Shown piece by piece: positions 21,801 to 34,600 of a DNA stretch of 64,000 nucleotides (position 1 is the first letter of the stretch; each line of letters begins with the position of its first letter). Position numbers and translations under genes: made by a program. The notes under the pieces were generated by a model. The model did not search any database and was not told the origin of the DNA. It saw nothing but the letters and a program-made list of their open reading frames with translations. The stretch is from Medicago truncatula (taxonomy: Eukaryota > Streptophyta > Magnoliopsida > Fabales > Fabaceae), in the NCBI RefSeq assembly GCF_003473485.1, contig NC_053045.1, forward strand, positions 3,808,501 through 3,872,500, given 5' to 3'.

Positions 21801-23199
21801 AGCTACGAGCATGCATCCACCACATGGTTACATTGTTGCTTCTGAGGGAGAAATGGTACAGACTTCAAACCCATATGCACCAATACTACCTGCTGCATAT
21901 ACTCTCTCTGGAGATGATTCCACCCCTCCACAAGTGGAACCATTTCAACATCCAACTCAATCAAAGACAGAGACTAGTGCAGATGATAAAACACCTGAGC
22001 AGCCTATACATAATGTAGTGTCTAGGGACGGGCCTCCAAACAGTCACGTTATTGCTTCTGAGGGAGAAATGGTACATAATTCAAGCCCATTCCTTCCAAT
22101 ACCACCTGCCGAATGTGCTAATTCTGGACAGGATTCCATCACTCCTTTAGAAAATTTGACTCAATCTCCTAGTCAAGTAATGACAGAGACTAGTTCAGAT
22201 GATACAAGGACAACACTTCCACAGTCTATGAGTAATGTTATATCTATTGACGAGTCTCCACACAGTGACTTTGTCACTTCTGAGGAAGAAATGGTACAAA
22301 GTTCTAACCCATGCTCTCCTATACTATCCGCTGAATCTTCTGTTTCTGAACATGATTCCATCTCTCCACAAGAAAAAATAACTCAATCTCCAAGTCAGTT
22401 ATTGACGGAGACTAGTTCTGAAGTTGAAACACCTAATCATTCTGTAAGTAATGTAGAAGGGGAGCAGAGACAATTGGGTATTTCGCTCATGGTGCCACCA
22501 AACATGGAAAGTGTGGAGCTCAATCAGACATTCCAGCCCTTTGAGGGGGGAATGTCATCCTTGGATCCATCTGCTCAAACATCAGAGTTTGAGAGTGAAA
22601 GGATAAATGTAAAGTCAAAGCATAAGATTCCTCGTCCTCGGAATCCTCTAATTGATGCTGTTGCTGCTCACGACAAAAGCATGGTAAGTCAGTTTCTAGT
22701 TCTTATATGACTCAGAATCATTTTTTTATGTATTAATTCTTGCATAATACTTTGCCTTTAAACCACTGCAGCTTAAGAGGGCTACTGAGCGGGTTATGCC
22801 TCAAATAGAACCAAAGGTAGATGAAAGAGATTCATGGTTAGAACAGATACGAACAAAGGTTTGAACTTGCAACTTGTTTCTTTATACTTATTTTTCCCTT
22901 ATTGTTTTCAAAGGAATCTTGTATTCAAAATTACTTTTTGGCTCTCTCAGTCTTTCAACTTGAAGCCTGCTGTGGCTACACGACCTAGGATTCAAGGTCC
23001 AAAAACAAATATGAAGCTTGCTGCCATCTTGGAGAAAGCTAATTCAATTCGCCAGGTCTCTCCTTTCTCTGTTACTTTATTTTTATCACCACTCTTGATT
23101 GTGATATCCTTTTTCTTCTGAGTCAACTAACCTTGATTATTGAAATAGGCTTTGGCTGGAAGTGATGAAGATGATGAGGATAGTTGGAGTGATTCTTGA
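15836..23199 (+). CDS. API: SCAR/WAVE actin-nucleation regulator (SCAR2-like; probable API)
   Basis: Nine exons: 15836-15990, 17659-17822, 17984-18107, 18215-18344, 18683-18744, 18840-22683, 22772-22858, 22951-23055 and 23149-23199. They keep frame throughout and give 1573 residues. The N-terminal SCAR homology domain ([40 protein letters not shown]) and a basic stretch (EKRIRKVK) are followed by a long acidic Ser/Thr-rich middle in exon 6, a proline-rich run near residue 1073 ([10 protein letters not shown]), a WH2-like actin-binding segment ([18 protein letters not shown]), a connector, and an acidic tail ending [15 protein letters not shown] proteins work in the WAVE complex to turn on Arp2/3 for cortical actin branching. 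In legumes one SCAR is needed for rhizobial infection. The symbol API rests on remembered adjacency to ferroportin genes in M. truncatula, so treat it as probable. The family call itself is secure. Confidence 0.93.
16395..16700. repeat. 153 bp tandem duplication in SCAR intron 1
   Basis: TAGTGCATAGATTG at 16395 recurs as TAGTGCACAGATTG at 16548. The following text also recurs (ACTTGACTTTAA, AACAAAGTTCCTGATAGG, GTTTAGGCTAGT), giving two diverged units of about 153 bases. Related fragments continue to about 16800. Purely intronic. Confidence 0.85.
21820..22470 (+). repeat. Triplicated 72-74 residue repeat in the SCAR protein
   Basis: [16 protein letters not shown] and TSEEEMVQ occur at about 21838, 22054 and 22276, with period 216 then 222 bases (72 and 74 codons). 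Each is followed by a PYAPILPA-like stretch, a DS(T/I)(T/S)P segment, a TETS(A/S)-type stretch and a (V/M)SNV-type end. This is an in-frame internal triplication lying between the proline-rich run and the WH2 segment. Confidence 0.85.
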
Positions 23200-25442
23200 G
23201 TTTATTCTGGAAAGTGTTCTCAACTGGTGAATATTTTGATATTCTAGTTTTGTCTTTGAACCGGGAAATGTCCATGAAGTCATTCTAGTTGTTATATGAC
23301 TCCAAAGAGATCCCCCTCTTGGTTCTCTTTCTTCACATATTTAAGCATAAACACTGGTCCTAGCATACAAATTAGCATCAATGCAGGTCCGTTCTCAGAG
23401 GTGAATTCACTTCGCGTGAGACAGATAAGGCAGATAAAGCGCAGTGTGCAACCACTGTACCAGTCCAGATTCAATCCATCAACAAATACCCCCATGTATA
23501 CCACTCATATTAGCAAATGTATATTTGTATCTGTCATGAATATCCAGTTTTGAAATTATGTAATTTAGTGTTTCGTGATAGTTGCCTCACATATTGTAGT
23601 TCATCTGTGTCCAATGTAGCAAAATCATTAGTGTACAGTTTCTAGCATTACCTTTGTTCATTTATACACATTATTTATGGGTACTCTTGTCATGTATGAG
23701 CAAAACTTGGCAGTGGTAAATAAAAGGGCATAAAGATGACAAATGCCTATTTCTGCTGGTGCATGCATTACATATTAGATTAAACACAATGACAAGTTAT
23801 TTTTTTATAATCAGTCCTGGCTGTTAATTTAGTGTGGTATATTCTTGTTTACTTGAACACTGTACAGTTTATATTCCTTCTCATTTCTTCTATTTCATGG
23901 GAGGCAACTAGCATTCTTTCGTATACAGCTTGGGAGATTAATTCATGATGTTTATATGCAATGTTTATTGTGCGATACAACCAACAACTGCATTTACGGT
24001 GGATCACACTTCTTGAAAAGGAGGCGACTCCGTAACATTGTTCAGAAGTATTCAATCTGAAATGAAGAAAAAACAATCAAATTTTGCGCTTCAATTTGTG
24101 CCCCGTAGATGCACACATCTAAATATATAGATGGACACATTAAAATTCATTGATATTGTAAAGTGATTTATAATTTGAGACAATTTTTCGTTCACACAGT
24201 CACTTGGAGAAAAGGTTTTATGCATGGTCACAAATCCAATAGCGAGGTTTACATGCATTCAATCAACACCCCGGATGCTGTTATGTAAAATATTCAAACA
24301 CTGTTTTATCTTTGGTTAAACTCAAAAACCATTTTTAGCTTGGAAAACAACATAAGTAATATATAAGCTCGGAAGTGTTTCTTAAACCAACTGCTACTTT
24401 AGGTGCTGAGATCCTAAACCGTCTCTCCAATCTGGGAAGTGGCATAGTAAACAAAGTGACCTGAGAGAGAAGGTTCAAATGCTATGACTTTTTTTGGATG
24501 ATAAATTTCAAAAAATACGTGAAATGTGAGGTTATTTTAAGTAACTTTTTATAAATCCCTTTAAAAAAAATTAGCTTTTCATAAAATAAATTTCAAATGA
24601 CATCTTTTAAAAAAATATGTATTAATATAAATCTCTAATAACAAATATATAAGTTTTCTTTAGAGGTTTAATAAATATCTAAGTTTGTGAATAGAAAAAT
24701 TGCTCTTTTAATTTATAACAAACTAATTTTGAGTAAATTTCTATAAATATTAGCGGTATTCAACTTTATCATCCAATATATATCATCGAAAGCTCTTTGT
24801 GGTTGTGGAAAGCTGAATAATTGATTTATAACGTTTGGCGCATGAAAAATGATAGTACCATCATCGTAGAAAATGAGTGTCAACACTGAAACATTTGTTG
24901 TTGGCATTATTCAATTGTTACGTGGCTACAAATGCACATCAAATCTAAGATTCCAGCAATTAGTTAGCTAAACCTTTTTTTAATAGCTTTGAGTAACTGT
25001 CACTTTCAATCACCCGTTTTATATTATTCCCTCAATTCCTATACTTTTGATCCTCTTTTGTCTCAAAAACTTTAGTATTTTAGAAAATCTCAAAGCATCA
25101 AACATTACATTAAGTAGGAAGCACATACACTAGATACAGACACATCGACACACATAAAATAAAATAAAAACAATAATATTATGTGTAATCACACGTGTTG
25201 GTGTTAGACATGACATGTGTCGGATACTAGACACGTTTTGAATCAGAAATATCGATGAGTGAGAGTAGTGTTATATTGAAGTCATCAATATATTGACACG
25301 TCATCGGTCATTTTAATGACACAAATTGCATGATTCTTGTGCTTGATTATTATGAAAACTTATGATGATATAACACCATTGTATTGTGATACTAAATAGT
25401 CAATACTAGTAAGGGTTAGGACACTCTTGTTCATATGATAAA
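23200..25442. other. SCAR 3' untranslated region and intergenic DNA
   Basis: The first few hundred bases should be the SCAR 3' UTR; an AATAAAAGG near 23719 may serve as a poly(A) signal. The rest is AT-rich without a gene. A G-box core CACGTG occurs near 25192. From about 25285 the sequence resembles the region before the second ferroportin gene, so it belongs to the duplicated unit. Confidence 0.45.
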
Positions 25443-28400
25443 ATGTATGAAAAAGAAGTTTTGAGAAAGAGTGTGCTATCTCAAGAACCAAAATTTCATT
25501 CTTCATCTTCTTTTCTCATCACTTATTTATACATTGGCCACTTTTTATCTAGATGGGGTTCCAGGTTCATTTCTGTTTTCCTTTGATTTCACTGCCACAT
25601 AATTTCAACATTTTCTGTTTTTTCTATTTTTTTATCATCACCTTGTATCAAAAAGTGTGAATTGAAATTGTTGTTTTTGTCGTGTGAAATCAGATATTTG
25701 TCAGTGGAACAAATATAATAAACAATTATCTTATGTTTGTTTATTTGTTACTATTTATGAAGCACAAACATCAGGTATGTTATGGTGTCAGCCACATGTT
25801 GGTGTGGTGTTCAACACTGGCACGAAACCAACGCATATAATTAGATTAAATTTTGTCATTTTCTCAAATTATTATCAACGTTTACATGTTTGTGTCATGT
25901 CGGGTCCGTATTTGTGTTTGTGCTTCATAGGTTACTAGGAGTCTATGACCCAACAAATTATTGTAGTATCAATTTAATAAGTAGTGAAGACACAATTTGT
26001 TAGCTTGCAGTCCAATTTAATCCTGACAAAAAATAATACTCAAATTAGTCTATGATATTGTTATACAAATGAGAAATTAGTAGTCCCAGACTCAGTGTAA
26101 CAGGAATTAATTTCTTCCAGTATGAAAATATCAGAAACTAGTTTGTGTATTATTTTGTGTCGTGACTAAATTGGACTACGAGCAAATTTTGAGGGACCAA
26201 ATGGGTCTTTACTATTTGTTTTGGCTTAAGATTTTTAAAATTATTTTTGCATTTTTTTTTTTGTTGCAGAATGTGGGAATTCTCTGTTGGTTTATATATG
26301 ATCAGTATTTGGCCAGACTCACTGTTGTATGCAGCAATATATGGGGCTGTTGAATCTGCTTCCATTGCATTGTTTGGTCCTTTGATTGGAACATGGGTTG
26401 ATAAGTTGACTTATGTGAAGGTGTGATCCCAATATTTGTTATCTCTTCTTTTTATGCAAGTACTTGCACTATAATTTAATTATCATTGTTAAATGGGTAC
26501 AACAAAAAGTTAGTTTTATAAAATATTATTGGATAGTATAGATATATCTTTGAACTAATCGAGGTTTTAAATCGCGGTTGCAGTTGTATCTAGTTCCTTG
26601 ATATTGTTGAGAATCTTAGTCAAATGTGACTCACAGTCGCATTATGGTTGGGGAGACATAATTATTTTTTATGTTGCGACCTAAACTGCGGTCTATCCCT
26701 CTTTTGAAAACCCTGGACAAATGATCTTTCGCTTGTGTAATGCAAGGGATTAGAAAGTTCCTCAAATAGAGAGAATGAATATCTGAAATCCATTGTGTCT
26801 GATTGATACATCCTTGAAGCAAAATGTATACTTGAGATCATTCCTAATGCACATTTTATCCTACTTTTATGTTGATCACCACACATGTTTAGAATCTAAA
26901 CTTTAGATTATTGTCATTTTCATTCTGAACAGTGAGATATGGACAAAATATAAAAATAAAAAATTTAGTTATATTGTGTCTTTAGTTGTTTCAAATTGTT
27001 TAATAATTCCTTGTTAGTTTCTGCTATAAAGTTGAACTTTATTGTAGTAAACAATATCTTCATTTTTTCATTGGCAGGTATTGCAATTGTGGCTGGTGAC
27101 ACAAAATCTGTCTTTTATTATTGCTGGTGCCACTGTAGTTACCTTACTTGTCTACTCATCTTTGAAGTTTACAAATTTCACAGTTTTCTTATTACTTGTG
27201 GTGATAATCAATATCTGTGGTGGCATTGGAGTGCTTTCAACTCTTGCTGGTACAATCTTGATAGAAAGAGAATGGTAACATTTTTAACCTTTAATTAAAA
27301 TTGATTGATATCATTAGCTAGAAGGAAAAAAATTGATTAAGTAACTATAGTCAATTACCTATTGCTTGAATTAGATATTGATAGTCTTCATTTTTTCTAT
27401 AGGCAAATATCTGTAAGTTAGTGGTTACGTTAGTTTCAAAGGTTTGAAGTTTGAGCGATGAACCTCCTTAAAACTCCTTTGGCGTCCCTTTATTCACCAA
27501 CCTATTTGCGTTTGAGAGTATATAATGATTCTGTTGATGTGTCGAAAGCTCATTTAATATACACAACGTGAAAATAATCGCACTTTAAGTAATGTAGATT
27601 GCACCAATATTTCGTAGTATAACTTCTTAAAGGAAACTGTATTATGTGAAATTTCTGGTTAAAGTATAGGATAAAAATTGTATGAAAAGTATGCTTTCAT
27701 TGCACAGGTTGTTAGTTATATCCGAAGGCCAATCACCGGAACTGCTGATAAAGATGAATTCAGTTACGAGACGCATCGATCTAACCTGCAAGCTACTTGC
27801 ACCTGTTATAACTGGCTTCATAATAAGCTTTGTATCTCTTAAAGCATCTGCTATAACATTAGCACTTTGGAATAGTGCTTCTGTTTGGGTGGAGTATTGG
27901 CTTTTTACATCTGTGTATAATGGAATTCCAGCTTTGTGTCAAAGTAGCCAGAGGAGAATGGAAAGGCTTTCATCACAAAGTGATCTAGAAAGGAATAATT
28001 CAACTTCTAAGGGAGATAGTTTGCTTAATGTTACTGACGGTGATAGCACAGAAATGCTAGATGGAAAAAGCAGGACAAAATTTTCTGAGTGGATTTCAAA
28101 AATCTCTTATGTTGATGCTTGGAGAGTTTATTTACAGCAAGAAGTTGTTCTTCCTGGACTAGCTCTGGCTTTGCTATTTTTCACTGTACTCAGGTGAAAG
28201 CTTATGAATAATCTAGAGTCTGTTTTGGATTGACTTATTTGAGCTTATCTATTAGCATAAACACTTATGACTTATGAGACTTTGTGAGAGCGAATAAAAA
28301 CAACTTGTGACATATTCATAAACTGTTTTCAGCTTATTTCCTTAAGCTATTGAAGATCGCTTAGGAAAACAGCCTATAACTTGTATGAAAACCATTTGAA

Positions 28401-30346
28401 TTTGGTTTATCTTTTGTTAAAGGAATAATTACATATAAGCACTTATATTGCGAAATGCTTAAGTTATAAGCGCCTAATTGAGTTGTTTATCCAAACGTGA
28501 CCAGTCTGAAATTAGCCTCTTCCAAGAGTGCTTAGTGTCCACTCTATTCATGAACAAAATAGCCAAAATATCATACTTGACATGACATATTTACAAAGGA
28601 TTTTCAGGATTTTCCTTGGTTATTACATAATTTTTATCTGTACCCCTTTAAAATGTTATTCAGTATTATTCTATGCGATATAATACAATGAGTTGTGCTA
28701 GTTGCAGACACTCTCCAAGACCAAATGATCCTTTTTCTATGAAGAAAATAGATTCAGCTACCTTTGCATTTGTTCTAGTTGTGCATTTAAATTCTCTCTA
28801 ATACTAATTTCTGTATAAATAAAATATTAGTCTGAGTTAGCAATGTCTGTTGATGATACTTTATGGTCATTAAGTAACTCTGGTTCCAAACACAACTTCA
28901 GAAACATGTATTGCATTTCTTTGATGTTAAGTTAGGAATGAAGCATCACTGATAAAATTCCAATTACTTGCTTCAGCTTTGGAACATTGATGACTGCAAC
29001 TTTAGAATGGGAAGGTATACCTGCATATGTTATTGGAATAGCACGAGGAATAAGCGCTGTAATTGGAATAGCTGCAACAGTTTTATATCCTGTTCTACAA
29101 TATCAGATTTCAGCTATTAGAACTGGACTCTGGTCTATTTGGTCTCAGGTACAAACTCACAAATGATCTGGATCGCAACATCGAAGTTTTAGATGTCTCT
29201 GCGATTTATACATGTTTATGTGTGATTTGGATGCAGTGGACTTGCCTCCTCCCATGTTTAGCTGCATTATGGATCCAAAATGGCATTTTAACATCATATA
29301 TATTGATGGGAAGCGTCGCAATATCTCGGCTTGGACTGTGGATGTTTGACTTATCTGTACTTCAACAAATGCAGGCAAGAAATAATGGCTCATATTTTTC
29401 CATATTGTTTCGTATGTGATATCTAGATTTAAATTTTTATGATGAACCAAAGTTCCTTTGTTCATAATCATCTTGGCCTGATTGTTTCTATTTCACTTTT
29501 CTTGTACAGAACCTTGTTCCCGAGTCGGATCGTATGATTGTTGGAGGTGTTCAGAATTCACTTCAGTCCTTTATGGATCTATTGGCCTATGTTATGGGAA
29601 TCATAATATCTGATCCAAAGGTGAGTTTAAAAACTAAAACTATTCTTGTCCAATCCAAATGTATATAAATAGTGAATGAGTTAGAAAATTGGGAGTTCAT
29701 CACTTACTATATTTCATAATTTCCTTTCTTATGGAGTAAGATTCACTAATGATAAGTCTTCCTCTAGGCTTTTCATCATTTGAAAGAGAATTATCAATCT
29801 CAACTGCATGAAATCGGATATATAAAAAATAAAAAATAAAAAAACATCTTAATGTCTTTGACTAGATATTCATTCGTTGTAGTAGCACATATACTTCCTT
29901 TCTCCCATCCAAACGAACTTTACCACAAAACAGCCAAACCTTTCACCACTTGGTGAAATAGGCTAACATGGATCAATAGACGTCAAAATAACCCGTCATA
30001 CATTAAGGGCATATTTGGATTTGCTTATTTGAGCTTATCTACCGACATAAGCACCTGTGAGATTATTTGGAAGAGCTGATAGAAACAGCTTATGACAAGT
30101 CCATAAGCTCTCCAAGATAACATAGAAAACAATTTGACTTTTATTTGTCTTCGGTTATAAAAAAAACTGGCTATATCTTTGAATCTGATCCTGTTATCTA
30201 TATCTGTTCAGGAGTTCTGGAAGTTGAGTTTATTATCCTTTCTGGCGGTCACATTAGCTGCATACCTCTACTGCATCCATGTGTTCCGTGTGCGGAAGCA
30301 TATATTTCACTTTGATAAAGTATGGTCGATTAATTCTTCTGCATGA
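25443..30346 (+). CDS. FPN2: Ferroportin (SLC40/IREG) metal exporter, copy A
   Basis: Eight exons: 25443-25564, 26270-26420, 27078-27274, 27708-28193, 28977-29148, 29237-29374, 29510-29620 and 30212-30346, all in frame, 503 residues. The opening is MYEKEVLRKSVLSQEPKFHS, then LYIGHFLSRWGSRMWEFSVG, the conserved ferroportin entry into the first membrane helix. About ten to twelve hydrophobic helices follow, split by a charged cytosolic loop in exon 4 (SSQSDLERNNSTSKGDS). Plant ferroportins export iron, and sometimes Ni or Co, across plasma or internal membranes. One Medicago member works at the symbiosome. Intron 6 uses a GC donor (CAG|GCAAGA). The symbol FPN2 is inferred from remembered adjacency to API and is not certain; the family is. 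Confidence 0.93.
28204..28502. mobile_element. MITE in ferroportin A intron 4
   Basis: The ends are inverted (GTTTTGGATTGACTTA on the left, TTGTTTATCCAAACGTGAC on the right), and the interior is rich in AGCTTAT and ATAAGC, a common legume MITE type. A shorter relative sits at the same place in ferroportin B intron 4 (about 37515-37693). Confidence 0.7.
30004..30170. mobile_element. Related MITE fragment in ferroportin A intron 7
   Basis: The stretch starting GGGCATATTTGGATTTGCTT with TTGAGCTTATCTACCGAC and CATAAGCTCTCCAAGATAAC belongs to the same family as the intron 4 element, but its right end is not clear. The matching intron of ferroportin B is about 300 bases shorter and lacks it. Confidence 0.55.
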
Positions 30347-30731
30347 GCATCATAAGTTGTAGGGCGAGGCAAGTTGAGGCCTAAAGCTAGGCGAAGTCTC
30401 AAAGTGAGCAAATCATAAGATCATGTACAAATTTGTTGGATGTCACAGTGAAGGTGAAACCATAAAATTAGTAGGCTACATAGGAGGCTGAGGTCCTAAA
30501 AAAACCGCACAGGATTCCGGAAATACACATCTGCACAGAGAAAAAAATCGTGTTTTTGTCTGAAATACACCTTCAGACAGCACAAAAACTGTGTTTCCGA
30601 TATCTACTTTCAAAGTGCTTTCGGTGGTGGGAAAGTTCCTCCCTTTGTGCTAGGGTCTCCCCAGTTGACTATTGTGAAGCATAATTCTTGTATTCACTTT
30701 TCATATCATTTGGTCCATTGAACTAATTAAG
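30347..30731. repeat. Duplicated 3' flank of ferroportin A
   Basis: Phrases such as GGATTCCGGAAATACACATC and TTTCATATCATTTGG recur in order at 39075-39520, after ferroportin B. Homology stops at about 30716, just before the Copia LTR at 30732. Confidence 0.8.
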
Positions 30732-31618
30732 TGTTAGGTCCATTTTAGTTTGACTTTTGTAGTCCAAAGAAAGTTCTAGAAAGGTCTAGAAGTAAATGAG
30801 AGACTTGGCATTAAATGTAAGTAGATAATATGTATAACTCTCTCTTGAAGTGTGTAGAATTATCTCCTAATTTATGCAGAACTCTCTCTTGGAGCCTATA
30901 AATAGGTGAAAGCTTGTCGTTTGTAAAGCAAGCAATTAAAACAAACAAGTAAGAAATCAAAGCATTCTCTCACGGAATAGAAATTGTCCTTCTCTTTAAT
31001 ATTCTCTCCTCCTCAATTTCTCCCAAAAGCTCACTATAACGTTCTCCTTTTTCAACAAAGTGACATCAGAGCTTAGGTTCTGATAAGAAATCCTTCCATA
31101 GTTATGGCGTGCAATTAAGCGGTATTGGGAAAAACTCATGTCCCACGTCGGATAGATAAGACTCTTGATAAGAGTTTATATAGAGGAGACAATCCTCACT
31201 TTATGAACCGGTTTTTAAGGATGAGTTAGGCCTCTAATTTCATTATGGTATCAGAGCCTTGTCGAATTCAAGGGCCACCTACCGATCCACGCACCAAGCC
31301 CAAAGAGTGCTGCTGGGCGTGACGGCCGATTCACGCACCAAAGCCCAAAGAGTGCTGGGCGTGACGGGGGTGTATTGGGAAAAACTCATCTCCCACATCG
31401 GATAGATAAGACTCTTGATAAGAGTTTAAATAGAGGAGGCAATCCTCACCTTCTGAACCGGTTTTTTTAAGGATGAGTTAGGCCTCCAATTTCATTAAGC
31501 GGCATCCTTTCAAGTTCCACTTCTAAAATCGAGTACTTATGATAATTGGTGTATCAAAATTAATAAGACTCTATTAGGAGCATGGGATGTTTGGGAGGTT
31601 GTTGGAGAAGAAAAATGA
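30732..31618 (+). mobile_element. Copia retrotransposon relic (LTR, primer site, gag start)
   Basis: A 326-base LTR-like segment (30732-31057) starts TGTTAGGTCC and ends TTCAACA, with a TATA-like CCTATAAATAGG inside. A primer-site-like TGACATCAGAGC follows at 31061. Then comes an ATG at 31104 (MACN, stop) and, beyond the nested TRIM, a gag-like N-terminus from 31508 (FQVPLLKSSTYDNWCIKINK, LLGAWDVWEVV). It stops at 31618. Neither a second LTR nor pol was found. Confidence 0.75.
31123..31497 (+). mobile_element. TRIM retrotransposon, 375 bp, nested in the Copia relic
   Basis: Two LTRs of 123 and 125 bases (31123-31245 and 31373-31497) start TATTGGGAAAAACTCAT and end AATTTCATTA. Directly after the first is TGGTATCAGAGCC (31246-31258), the primer site complementary to initiator methionine tRNA. 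A 5-base target duplication, AGCGG, is at 31118-31122 and 31498-31502. The 127-base interior has no coding capacity and contains two copies of a roughly 40-base unit (CACGCACCAA, CCCAAAGAGTGCT, GGGCGTGACGG). This fits a terminal-repeat retrotransposon in miniature, moved by proteins from another element. Confidence 0.95.
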
Positions 31619-34600
31619 GAAAGGAATGGAAGCTATATTTTATTAGAATTGTGAACACTACAATTACAGGAGTTGATCATGGGAATTTATATAAAAGCAA
31701 TGGGCAACGGTTCTGCACAATCACATATGATAATTCCTAAAGCATAGAGAAGTTTCCTTTATTTGTGGAGCTAAACATTCTGATGTGAGCTGCAATTACA
31801 GTTCTTTAATCCTGCAACGGCTCTCCAAGTATTGTGCCATTAATATGAGATTTCTTTTTGCTACAGTCTTGTGTTTTCTTTTCTGTCCAACATATATCAT
31901 TATTATTGTCCAAGGACAAATGCATGCTGCTAATAGTTGGAAAAGACTATAAAGACACAAGATGAGAATTCCTTAACTCAAGCACAATGGAGACTAAACA
32001 AGGAGGCATAAGACCTCTAATAAAGTTGAAGACAGCGTAAAAACACCGAGAATGAAAGGATTGTAACATGGCAAAAGTATACAAAAAATGTGCATTAGTT
32101 TTTAAAATTTATATTTGTAACATAACATCGCGCAACTATACAAATATTGTGTTTTAATTTTTAAAACTAATATTGCATGACATAAGAAGGTATGCAAATT
32201 ATAAAACAAAATATCATGCATTAATTTTAAAATTTATCACAAAAACATGTACTTAAATATTCATAAATGTGTAGTTTGTATTGTCAAAAAAATTAAAAGT
32301 GTATTTTGAAAAACTATGTATTTTCAAAGTGCTTTTTCAAACAAAAATGTTTACTTGAAAATAATTTAAATGTTCTTTATGGTAATTTTGTAGTTTAAAA
32401 AAAAATATTTCTACATAATTGTATTCAAACAGTTAATCAGTTTACGGTTGTATTTGAATCAGTTTGGATTTGAATCTACCTGTTTAGCATAACTAGTTAT
32501 TAATAGGAATAGACTAAATGATTGTATCAACAAAAAAAAATTGACTAAATGAATAAAATCTTCCCGAGTAGAAATTATTAAGTTGTGTACCCAAAAAATA
32601 TTAAAGAAACTATGCCAGTTGCTTTCTGAAAGCAAAGTCTACTATGAAGACTAATTTTGATCCAATTATATACATTCTTTTATGCTTTTAATTAATCGCA
32701 AATATTCATTTGTATAAATTTTGAAGTAGATATTCATTTTTTTTTTTGGTTACAAGTAGATATTCATTAAAATCAAATATTTATAATATCTAACGACTAT
32801 GATTGTTCGACAATATAAAAATATAGATGCATGTTAATTAAATGGGTCTTGTTAACAAGTGCCTTAAAGGCATTGTTAACTTTATCATCCAGATTTTTTT
32901 TAGAGAAACTTTATCATCGAGATGTTCATTTAATCAAAAAATTTGCCGTCATATTGATGGTAAGATCTTTGTGTTTGTGGCAAGCTGCATATTTCATAAC
33001 TTTGGTGCCAGAAAAGTGATGAGAAAAGCAAAATGTCAAAAAACTTGTGAAGTATTTTGGAGATAATCTTGTGTGACCATAATTTTTTTTTTTTTTTTTG
33101 AGGGTGTGTGTGGCCATAATCTTAAAATACATTAAACTATAAAATATAAAGAGTTCCAAAATACAAACAATTTCTCCCAGTCATAACTACTAAACTAGCC
33201 ACTGTGTGTGAGGGGAATCTAGGATTATTCATTAGGAAATACAGTATTATCTTGTGAGGAGATATAAACCAATACCAATATAGAGAAGAAAGGACTAGTT
33301 TTGTTTGTTACATGTCAAAGAAAGAAAAGTCTTGCTATTTTCTAATTTTTTTTTTAATTATATATAGAGTCTTTGTCACCCTACTACAAGATATATCTCA
33401 CATGTTTTGGTCCTATATACGCATATGATCTCCAGCCCCTAAAAAAAAAAAATATGCATATGATCTCCACTTTACTTAGGTGCCGCAGCATTAACCTCTC
33501 CACCTCTTTCAGAGTGTGTTCTGCCGAAATTAGAACTGCATAACAATAATAGTAGACAAAACAACCGAGCCAAACCTTTTGAGTAACTAAAATCACATAA
33601 TTTCCAGTAAAAAATGTCATAATTTAATCATATTTGGGCTATTTTCTTTATGTATTTATATAAAAAATTTAGATGAGTACGTAGGATTCAATAAATTTGG
33701 CAAAGCAACTCACTCCCTACTATCTTTTTTTTTTTCCGGACCGGCTATAAGACCAATCCCACAAAGATACGTGGATAAAACGTCCACCGACTTAAGGTGC
33801 ATCGCCTGAAAGACAACACCAACAACGGTACGCCTTGCTCCACATAAACGTGCTCCCATGCATCACCACACATGTGTCCCTCAGCGGTTCCGGATAAGGC
33901 GCGCCTACATAAGGGTGACCTTGATTCACCCTCAAGATATGATTCACTTTCCCACACTTTCTTACACACTCCTCTCGTTTCTCACAGGGCCGGTCCTAAA
34001 ACTTATGGTGCCCTGAGCGAAACAATAAAATTGTGTCATTTTAATTATTCCAATATTTTTCTTCTTGGATTTTTTGTTGCACAAAATTCATTTATTATCA
34101 AAGCTCTTTAAAAATAACTTTTCAATATAATTAATCAATGCAAATTAAAAAGAAATATATCTATATAGTACTAACTACTAAGTAAAATAATAATTTTGAT
34201 GTCCTTAAAAAATGGTGCCATGGGCTACCGCCCCTCCTGCCCACCCTCAGGGCCACCCCGGATCTCTCATACTGACTTGATCGTCAGAATGCTAACGTGT
34301 CTACAAACATCTTTCGCCCCACCGTGAGATCGCTTCGCCACCGCACCGGAGGAGCGTGTTGTTACCCTTGCCATTATCCATCCTTACCGGACAGATCACA
34401 CTTTTAATTGTTGCACTTGCAGGAAAGTTTGTTTATATTTACTCGTTGTTTTCAAAGTTCAATGCAACATGAATATTGTAAAGTGTAAGAATTTTTTAGT
34501 GTTCTGTCTATATACTACGTTCTTTTTTGTTGTTTCCATTTTGTCGGTCTTTGTTCGTCTTGTACAAGAATTTGGTTATTAATAAATGTTGCCGTTAAAA

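Noticed and set aside
18996-22361. Minus-strand open frames inside SCAR exon 6
   Set aside because: Antisense shadows of a long coding exon; codon pattern and homology support only the plus strand.
33745-33969. Open frame of 74 codons on the minus strand
   Set aside because: Lies within LTR-like repeat sequence and shows no protein family.
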